A DNA stretch of 33,637 bases from Candidatus Altimarinota bacterium (GTDB taxonomy: Bacteria > Cyanobacteriota > Cyanobacteriia > Cyanobacteriales > Microcystaceae), in NCBI GenBank assembly GCA_012031035.1, contig JAAUUT010000058.1, positions 1 through 33,637 of the forward strand. Reading direction: 5' to 3'. The position numbers and the translations under genes were made by a program. Below are positions 28,014 through 33,637 of the stretch, piece by piece. The notes below the pieces were generated by a model. It worked only from the letters and a program-made list of their open reading frames with translations. It made no database searches and was not told the origin of the DNA. The first letter of the stretch is position 1, and each line of letters opens with the position of its first letter.

Positions 28014-29264
28014 TTACTTAATTGAAGCTAAACGTCTGTTTGAAGATTTAAGATAAATCCAATTCAAGGTACTGTCTAAATCTTTACCAAATAAGAGAGT
28101 ACAGATAGATTTTTTAATTCGCGGCAAACCATCTAGATCTAGTTGGAAAATAGGAGAAATATCCTTGCGATCGCGCTTTAATTGTTCTAAAATTGCCTCG
28201 ATTAAATTTTTAGCAGTTAGCTTATCTGGATCGATCGTTTTAAACAATCCAAAAGCTGACATTTTTTGAGCGCGAATTAATTGTTCTTGTACGGGATTTA
28301 CTCGCGGAATCACAACTGCTTTTTTGTTCAAAGAAAGGATTTCGCAGACAGTATTGTATCCTCCCATGCAAACTACCGTATCAGCAGCTTCCATATAACT
28401 TGCAATGTCATCAGTGAATTCAGATATTTGTACGTGAGGAATTTGTTCGACTAATCGAGCGAGTTTATCTCTCTGGTCTTGTGACATTTCCGGGCCAGAA
28501 AAAATTAAACTTTTGATTTTATGTTGAGTAGGAAGTGTTGCCAATCCTTGCAGATAAGTCTCAACTAAATGATAGCCATCGCCACCACCACCAGGCGTAA
28601 TTAAAACTAATTGTTCGTCTGGATTTACTTGTAACTCTTGACGGATTACTTGAGAAGACTTGCTTCCATATTCTCTCCGAAGATAGCCGCAGAATTTTGT
28701 TTTCTTAGCAATAGAATAAGGAAATTGATATTCTTGAACGAGGTCAAAAATTTCCGGCATTCCAACTACTAAAACCTGGTCGTAATATCGTTGAATTGCT
28801 CTGAAAGAATCATTTTGATGCCAGTCTTTAATCGTTACTTCTGGCGAATCGAGAATGTCTCTTAAAAGTAATACCAGCTTTGTTTCAGGCAAATACTTGT
28901 TTAAATACTTTAAAGTAGGTGTTAATTCTCCTTGCAACCCATAAGGCTTTTTATCGACGAGAATTAAATCGGGTTCAAAATTAGCAACTGCTGTTTTAAT
29001 AATCTCAGAACGCAGTTTAGTGATTTCTTGCGGATCTTTTTTCAGATATTTAGCAGATAGTTCGCCTTTTTCATTGCGTCCCAGACAAGGTAGTTTGATA
29101 TAATCTAACCCTTGTGGCATCCGAAAACTATGCAGTACCGGAGAACCAGAAATGAGTAAGATCGAGAGTTCTGGCGTGGTATCTAGCAGATACTTACAAA
29201 TTGTAAGCATTCTGCGGATATTACCAAGACCATAGGCATCGTGTGAGTAAACTATCAGCCTCAT
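28014..29264 (-). CDS. COG4671-like predicted glycosyltransferase (GT-B, MurG-like)
   Basis: This intact protein has 416 residues. The N-terminal domain begins with MRLIVYSHDAYGLGNIRRML, the glycine-rich loop typical of MurG-type enzymes. The C-terminal donor domain has LVLITPGGGGDGYHLVETYL, SLIFSGPEMSQDQRDKL, YMEAADTVVCMGGYNTVCEILS and VIPRVNPVQEQLIRAQKM, where the GGYNT and Q-E-Q segments bind the nucleotide sugar. It is the first gene of the operon (start ATG 29264, 34 bp before the next gene), so it probably adds an early sugar. Membrane association at the cytoplasmic face is expected from the family. Confidence 0.9.
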   Translation of the reverse strand: MRLIVYSHDAYGLGNIRRMLTICKYLLDTTPELSILLISGSPVLHSFRMPQGLDYIKLPCLGRNEKGELSAKYLKKDPQEITKLRSEIIKTAVANFEPDLILVDKKPYGLQGELTPTLKYLNKYLPETKLVLLLRDILDSPEVTIKDWHQNDSFRAIQRYYDQVLVVGMPEIFDLVQEYQFPYSIAKKTKFCGYLRREYGSKSSQVIRQELQVNPDEQLVLITPGGGGDGYHLVETYLQGLATLPTQHKIKSLIFSGPEMSQDQRDKLARLVEQIPHVQISEFTDDIASYMEAADTVVCMGGYNTVCEILSLNKKAVVIPRVNPVQEQLIRAQKMSAFGLFKTIDPDKLTAKNLIEAILEQLKRDRKDISPIFQLDLDGLPRIKKSICTLLFGKDLDSTLNWIYLKSSNRRLASIK

Positions 29265-29473
29265 TGTTTTAAATCCTTAGTGGCTTTCGGTATCTCTACC
29301 GTTGATACCTATCTTCGGATTAGCTGATAAGGTGGTCGTGAAGCGTTTATGAAAAAGTTTAAGAAGATCGTGAGAATTTTCTCATAAAGATATGTTTGAA
29401 AACTCGCGCAGAGGTAGATTACCATGAAGGTCGATCGCTTTGCAAATTACTGCGATCGCGACTTCCTGCATCT

Positions 29474-30347
29474 ATGCTGCCTAATTTTCAACAAAAAACG
29501 ATCGCGACAACTGAGGTAAAAATTAACGTCTGGACTGGCGGTAAAGGTTTTCCGCTGTTACTGTTGCACGGATATCCTCAAACTTATTTGATGTGGCACA
29601 AAATTGCTCCTCGTTTGGCAGAAAATTTTACGGTTGTTGCGACCGATTTGAGAGGATATGGAGACAGCGAGAAACCGCAAGGCGATTGCAAAGGGAGTCA
29701 TTACTCAAAACGGACAATGGCACGAGATCAAGTTGAGGTCATGTCTCAATTAGGATACCAAGAATTTTACTTGGTCGGTCACGATCGCGGTGCGAGGGTC
29801 GCTCGTCGTTTAACCCTAGATTATCCCAAAAAAGTTAAAAAATTAGCCCTTTTAGATATTCTTCCTACATACGAACTCTACCAAAACACCGATAAAGAAT
29901 TTGCAACGGCTTATTATCATTGGTTTTTTCTCATTCAACCCTATCCGCTTCCCGAAACCTTAATCGGTGCTAATCCCGACTATTTTTTACAAACGTGTTT
30001 GCAATCCTGGAGTAAAGATTTTTCTGCGTTTTCGCCACAAGCGCTAGCAGAATACAGGCGTTGTTTTAGGGATTCCTCGACGATTCACGCCACTTGCGAA
30101 GACTATCGCGCCGCCGCTAGCATCGATTTGAGTGACGACGAGTCAGACAGGGAGCAAAAAATCCAGTGTCCGGTTTTAATCCTTTGGGGAAGTCAAGGAA
30201 TACTCGGACGCAAGTACGATTTTGTCTCCAATTGGAGACAAAAAGCAAATCGATGTTAAAGGAATAGGAATCGATTGCGGTCATTTTTTAGCCGAAGAAA
30301 AACCCGAAGAAACCTATTTAGCCATTCGCGATTTTTTATCGTCCTAA
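29474..30347 (+). CDS. Alpha/beta hydrolase, haloacetate-dehalogenase-like, frameshifted near 30250
   Basis: The protein fits the fluoroacetate dehalogenase/epoxide hydrolase group: oxyanion motif LLLHGYPQTYLMWHKIAP, DLRGYGDSEKP, and nucleophile elbow VGHDRGARVARRL with an Asp nucleophile. The read frame ends at 30259 after SNWRQKANRC, before the catalytic His. Removing one base in AATCGATG near 30250 yields KANDVKGIGIDCGHFLAEEKPEE and a 290-residue protein ending at 30347, with the catalytic His in CGHF. I place the start at ATG 29474 (MLPNFQQKTI); an upstream TTG at 29396 gives extra residues unlike the family. It overlaps the convergent pentapeptide gene by 12 bp. Substrate unknown. Confidence 0.85.
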
Positions 30348-31622
30348 CTTATTAGGAATTCCTTGACAACCGCCAGGAATCGTGGTACGAGTTAATTCGC
30401 CTCCCCAAGCACAACAATAATAGCGCTGTTCCTCGCTAAGATTTTGAACGTTACTCAGATCGGCATTTTCGATGACAACTCCGGTATGAGAGCCTGTATC
30501 GTAGTTAGGGGGAATGGTACGGCTACGAGGACTAGCGGTTTCAACGAGGGCATAGAACAATTTCGCGCCTTTGAGATCGGCTCCTTTAAGCTTAGCCTCA
30601 GACAAAACAGTACGGGAAAGATTAGCTTTAACGAGATCGCAGTAACTTAAATTAACGCGAATCATATTCGCTTCGCTTAAATCCGTCCAGCGCAAATCCT
30701 GTCCTGAAATATCGGCTCCCGCTAACATAACGCCTAAAGCAATGACTCGTACTCCTTCTTGGCGATCTTCAGCATAACCGCCAAATCCATCGAGAATAGG
30801 TCTACCTAAAAAGCGATCCCGTGCGAGTGGCGTTAATAATTTAGACTGAGATAAAAAACGCAAAATTTTGGCTTTTCCTACCGCATCGACGCTACTAAAA
30901 ATTGCGGCGGTACGTCCTTCTGCGATCGCTCTTTCCTGGGGCCAATCTTCGAGAAATCCTTCTTGATCGAGCGCAAGATCGGATATTCCTTGAAAATAAG
31001 CATCAATGGTTTGCTGTTGGGTAATGCGGTTTTGCTGAATGGTTAAATCTTTTGAGATGACATACTGTTCCCAAGCAACATAAACCGCCAACATTGCAAT
31101 CATAATCTGACCCAAAGCACCGACCCATTCTGCCCAGGAACCAAACTCATCGTATTTAAAATTTTCTAGCCAAGTGCTAACAAGATTGTAAAATCCAAAA
31201 ATTTTAGCGATCCCAGCGACCGATAGAATGAAAACGATAAATCCAAAAACTGTTCTGCGATCGCTCGGCGTTAAATACCGATTCAGCCATGCTTGCAGGG
31301 AAGGTAAAATTACTTGTAGCGATAAGAAAAGTGCGACTAAGGCTCCTGAAAACCCTACCCAAGCCCAATTAAACAACAATCCTACTCCCATTACTCCTAC
31401 TGCTGCTAGCAAAAGCCAGGGATTCGATGAATCTACCTCTCGCAAGTAAATCGGTCTGTCGCCAAGATTTTGAGGCGGCGGAATGATAGGTCTTAAGGAC
31501 TCGCGTTGAGCAATAGAACCATTATCTGTTATTGGGCGATCGGCTGAATTGTCTCTTCCATCGCGGTCGCGAAGCATATTAGAGGGATTGTCATTTCGAT
31601 CGGGATCTGGTGGCATCATCAT
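30336..31622 (-). CDS. Membrane protein with C-terminal pentapeptide repeats
   Basis: This 428-residue protein has a polar, Asp/Asn-rich N-terminal tail of about 60 residues, then hydrophobic segments at about 68-105 (probably two helices), 122-145 and 165-185. A linker follows, then a C-terminal stretch of pentapeptide repeats at about 300-360 (AxLxx units such as LSEANMIRVNLSYCDLVKANLS and LKGADLKGAKL). Pentapeptide repeats form a right-handed beta helix, usually a protein-binding surface; in cyanobacteria many such proteins have no known role. It resembles a membrane anchor with a cytosolic repeat scaffold. The start at ATG 31622 sits in a short run of Met codons, so nearby starts are possible. 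Confidence 0.8.
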   Translation of the reverse strand: MMMPPDPDRNDNPSNMLRDRDGRDNSADRPITDNGSIAQRESLRPIIPPPQNLGDRPIYLREVDSSNPWLLLAAVGVMGVGLLFNWAWVGFSGALVALFLSLQVILPSLQAWLNRYLTPSDRRTVFGFIVFILSVAGIAKIFGFYNLVSTWLENFKYDEFGSWAEWVGALGQIMIAMLAVYVAWEQYVISKDLTIQQNRITQQQTIDAYFQGISDLALDQEGFLEDWPQERAIAEGRTAAIFSSVDAVGKAKILRFLSQSKLLTPLARDRFLGRPILDGFGGYAEDRQEGVRVIALGVMLAGADISGQDLRWTDLSEANMIRVNLSYCDLVKANLSRTVLSEAKLKGADLKGAKLFYALVETASPRSRTIPPNYDTGSHTGVVIENADLSNVQNLSEEQRYYCCAWGGELTRTTIPGGCQGIPNKLGR

Positions 31623-31671
31623 GCTTGAATCAGTTATCAGTTATTGTAGGGGACGGGGCTTTTAAAGTGGC

Positions 31672-31735
31672 GACGCAGGTACGTCCTTTCGGACGGGCTA
31701 CGCCAACGCCACGCAGCCACGACCCATGGCGTGCG
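31672..31735. repeat. Palindromic intergenic repeat (CGTCC/GGACG hairpin)
   Basis: CGTCC at 31682-31686 pairs with GGACG at 31691-31695, with a TTTC loop, followed by GGCTACGCCAACGCCACGC. This GC-rich word set is a common dispersed palindrome in cyanobacterial intergenic DNA. The rest of 31623-31869 has one HIP1 octamer and no gene. Confidence 0.6.
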
Positions 31736-31869
31736 CCCAGTCAGTAAAGCGATCGCTGTTAAACCATTTCATAATTTAATCGGCAAGTTTAAGAAATTAT
31801 GTATAAAGTAAATCTTAAATTTGAATAAGAGAGACGTATACGATCGCGCTTTCATATTCGACTAATTTA

Positions 31870-32364
31870 TCAAGAATCGAGAGGACTTCGCACACCTCTA
31901 CCACCTCTATTAAGAACGTGAGTATAAATCATTGTTGTTTGCACGTCTTTGTGTCCTAACAATTCTTGCACCGTGCGAATATCGTAACCATCCTCTAGTA
32001 AATGCGTAGCAAAGCTATGTCGAAACGTGTGACAACTACCGTATTTGGCTATCTCAGCTTTTCAATTGCCTTTTTGACTGCCCTTTGAAGCGAATCTTCG
32101 TGGATGTGATGGCGGCGAATAATTTGCGATCGCGGATCGGTCGAACGATTGTTAGCAGGAAAAACATATTGCCATGCCCATATGAGAAAGATACGCTCGA
32201 ATTTCGGGGACTTCCATATCTTTTGGATGGCGCTTGTCATGGAAGAGAATAAAGTCTCGAATGTAGTAGACATAAGACTCTTCTGTTTTCAAACTCATAT
32301 GTTTAAGGCGTATCGTATGACGTACTTGGTCGAGCAAACGAGGAGGCTGTTGGATTTGGGTCAT
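31870..32364 (-). pseudogene. Integron integrase (IntI-type tyrosine recombinase), internally deleted and frameshifted
   Basis: The N-terminal part from ATG 32364 (QPPRLLDQVRHTIRLKHMSL, YVYYIRDFILFHDKRHPKDM) matches the IntI core-binding domain. At about 32168-32182 it jumps to the IntI-specific extra segment (AWQYVFPANNRSTDPRSQ, RRHHIHEDSLQRAVKKA), which ordinary XerC/D enzymes lack. After one more frame change at 32059-32062 comes the catalytic end: [42 protein letters not shown], with the H-x-x-R, second His and Tyr in place. About 150 residues are missing between the two parts, including the first catalytic Arg, so the enzyme must be inactive. The gene contains a HIP1 octamer at about 32127, so it is not a recent arrival. 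Confidence 0.88.
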
Positions 32365-32476
32365 AGCCAAGACGAGCGAACAATTTTCTGTATTATGCTT
32401 AGTATTCCCAAATTTCGGATTAAACTGTATTTTTGCGATAAAAGCCACTAAATAAAGGGACTAGACCGCACTATTG

Positions 32477-32534
32477 CTCTAAAGTTTTAACAAAGCAACC
32501 TATTCAACCGCAGATGTGCGGTTGAATTTTAGAG
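32477..32534. other. Structured attC/attI-like element with integron core-site matches
   Basis: ATTCAACCGCA (32502-32512) and TGCGGTTGAAT (32517-32527) form a perfect 11-bp hairpin with a GATG loop. Outside it CTCTAAA (32477-32483) is complementary to TTTAGAG (32528-32534), leaving an 18-nt bulge on one side. ATTCAAC fits the RYYYAAC core and GTTGAAT fits the GTTRRRY core of integron recombination sites. The folded unit spans 58 nt, but I cannot identify the L boxes of a classical attC. Confidence 0.5.
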
Positions 32535-32583
32535 TATATGGGTGTTAAAGTGCAGTTGGGCAATAAATATGTTTCTATAGAAG

Positions 32584-32635
32584 TACTAAAGAGCCGTTTT
32601 GCGACAAATAATTTTCTACACGAATACTAAAGAGC
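32584..32635. repeat. Direct repeats between integrase and first cassette-like gene
   Basis: TACTAAAGAGC occurs at 32584-32594 and 32625-32635, 41 bp apart, and GCGGTTGAAT of the upstream hairpin recurs at 32641-32650. attI sites contain integrase-binding direct repeats, so these are candidates; alternatively they are remains of recombination. Confidence 0.45.
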
Positions 32636-32655
32636 AAAGCGCGGTTGAATATATA

Positions 32656-32662
32656 GTTATGC
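32656..32662 (+). other. Possible integron crossover point GTTATGC
   Basis: GTTATGC with its following GTTGCTAGCC resembles recombination boundaries of integron cassettes. It lies 38 bp before the GNAT start codon. It deviates by one base from strict GTTRRRY, so this is suggestive only. Confidence 0.35.
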
Positions 32663-32700
32663 GTTGCTAGCCTCTAGATAAAAACCAAATCACGGAGTTT

Positions 32701-33264
32701 ATGCAAGATGCCAGTTCAGCTAGTGTGCGCGTACTCACTTCCGCTGATACGGAGGCATACCGCTCTGTGCGCCTGCAAGCACTGTATGAACAACCGCCCG
32801 CTTTTGGTTCGCTCCCCGAAGTCGAGCCAAACCTTTCTGAGACTGCTGCAAAACTAGCAAAGAGCAACGATCGCTGCTTCTTTGGAGCGTTCCAAGGTGA
32901 GCAACTTATCGGCATTATCCGAATTTCTCGCTATGAAGCACCCAACGAGAAGCATCGTGCCTATATTGCAGGTCTTTATGTCTTGCCTTCCTTTCGTTGC
33001 CAAGGTTACGGTAAAGCACTCGTCCGTGAGGCGCTGCGTTGGGCAGCGATTGCCTCAGGCATTAGGAGGGTCAACCTAACTGTCGTAACCCAACAAGAAA
33101 TGGCAATTCGTCTTTATCAGTCGTTTGGCTTCCATGTCTACGGGACTGAACAAGAAACCTTTTCAAGAGATGGGCAATTTTACGACGAGTACTTGATGAC
33201 TTTAGAATTGAACTCGGACAATGACCACAGTGTATACCAAAAGGGGCAATTGAATGATTGTTAA
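32701..33264 (+). CDS. GNAT-family N-acetyltransferase
   Basis: This 187-residue protein has a GNAT fold. The acetyl-CoA pyrophosphate loop RCQGYGKA (the Q/R-x-x-G-x-G/A motif) lies at about residues 100-107 after the strand AYIAGLYVLPSF, and the C-terminal segment with LYQSFGFHVYG is the usual family end. Family members acetylate amines of small molecules or proteins; the substrate is unknown. GGAG at 32694-32697 is 3 nt from the ATG. It begins soon after the possible crossover site and overlaps the cupin gene by 11 bp. GNAT genes are frequent integron cassette cargo, so the position fits, but no attC has been identified 3' of it. Confidence 0.9.
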   Translation: MQDASSASVRVLTSADTEAYRSVRLQALYEQPPAFGSLPEVEPNLSETAAKLAKSNDRCFFGAFQGEQLIGIIRISRYEAPNEKHRAYIAGLYVLPSFRCQGYGKALVREALRWAAIASGIRRVNLTVVTQQEMAIRLYQSFGFHVYGTEQETFSRDGQFYDEYLMTLELNSDNDHSVYQKGQLNDC

Positions 33265-33586
33265 AGCACAGGAGGCAAAGCATAGTGTTTTTCAGGGTGT
33301 GAACTTTGAGGTTCTGGCAGTTGGAGTGGAGACAATGGTCACAAAGATGCATTATGAACCTGGTAATTTTGTTTCTTTTCATTCACATCCAAATGAGCAG
33401 AGCGGTTATGTCATTTCAGGTAAATATCGTCTAAATGTTGGAGATCAAGAAGATATCTTAACCACAGGCGACAGCTATTCCATTCCTGCGAATGTCCTTC
33501 ATAGCATTGAGGTGTTGGAGACCTCAAGAAAGTCTTGCCAGTCAACCATTTCACCTTTTTTACACCAGTTTTTACACCAGTTTTAA
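33254..33586 (+). CDS. Cupin-domain protein, 3' end probably damaged
   Basis: Residues about 20-85 form a small cupin barrel: MHYEPGNFVSFHSHPNEQSGYVISG carries the G-x5-H-x-H-x3,4-E-like metal motif, and GDSYSIPANVLHSIEV contains the second motif with its histidine. The predicted C terminus (SCQSTISPFLHQF) is unlike the family. A different frame reads VNHFTFFTPV, close to the FTP ending expected of cupins; it would be reached by adding one base near 33519-33523. A tandem 12-bp repeat lies at the end. Many such proteins bind small ligands or metal; no function is assigned. The start overlaps the GNAT gene. Confidence 0.75.
   Translation: MIVKAQEAKHSVFQGVNFEVLAVGVETMVTKMHYEPGNFVSFHSHPNEQSGYVISGKYRLNVGDQEDILTTGDSYSIPANVLHSIEVLETSRKSCQSTISPFLHQFLHQF
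33557..33580. repeat. Tandem 12-bp duplication TTTTTACACCAG
   Basis: TTTTTACACCAG occurs twice back to back at 33557-33568 and 33569-33580 in the 3' end of the cupin gene. In one frame it duplicates FTPV. The rest of the window to 33637 is AT-rich and shows no gene. Confidence 0.9.
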
Positions 33587-33637
33587 ATTTTTTATACATT
33601 CCATTATGTTAATAAATCTTAATACCAGAGAAATTGC

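Noticed and set aside
32149..32451. Plus-strand open frame opposite the integrase
   Set aside because: It mirrors the integrase remnant; the minus-strand reading has clear IntI motifs.

Overview
The window is cyanobacterial chromosome. The HIP1 octamer GCGATCGC recurs through most of it, the ATP synthase beta and epsilon genes sit together as a separate pair as in cyanobacteria and plastids, pyruvate kinase has the long cyanobacterial form with a C-terminal PEP-utilizer domain, and there are an SLH/OprB-type porin and a ComFB protein. I cannot name the genus.

Layout. 1-5.9 kb: a secreted blue copper protein, methylthioadenosine phosphorylase (mtnP) and pyrE on the minus strand; then an SLH-only exported protein, a tRNA with a CAT anticodon (probably tRNA-Ile2), an unknown membrane-anchored protein and a CNNM/CorC-type protein. 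6-13.5 kb: housekeeping metabolism, with a Gfo/Idh/MocA oxidoreductase, pyk, the atp beta/epsilon operon with a clear terminator, and hisN-hisC. 13.7-20 kb: a ComFB-type nucleotide receptor, a broken YgiB/DUF1190 lipoprotein, an orphan receiver domain beside a complete OmpR/histidine kinase pair, and an iron-uptake-type porin. 20.1-29.3 kb: a seven-gene minus-strand operon with two COG4671-like glycosyltransferases, an ABC exporter, a histidine phosphatase, GT4 and GT2 glycosyltransferases and a sulfotransferase. It looks like a pathway that builds, exports and sulfates a surface glycan or glycolipid. 29.4-31.6 kb: a haloalkanoate-dehalogenase-like hydrolase and a pentapeptide-repeat membrane protein. 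31.8-33.6 kb: an integron-like locus. A decayed integron integrase (IntI) lies on the minus strand, followed by a structured non-coding region with sequences matching the RYYYAAC and GTTRRRY core sites, then GNAT and cupin genes running the other way. This is the layout of intI, attI and cassettes, and I consider it the most interesting part of the window.

A second theme is broken reading frames. mtnP, pyk, one glycosyltransferase, the porin, the integrase and probably the cupin each appear to lack one base; the hydrolase has one extra base, and the DUF1190 gene has a 4-bp tandem duplication. Four of the losses are at A/T runs and two hit housekeeping genes, so consensus sequencing error is the leading explanation for those. 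The 4-bp duplication and the large integrase deletion look like genuine mutations. Short intergenic repeats common in cyanobacteria are frequent, and in two genes they have become part of the coding sequence.
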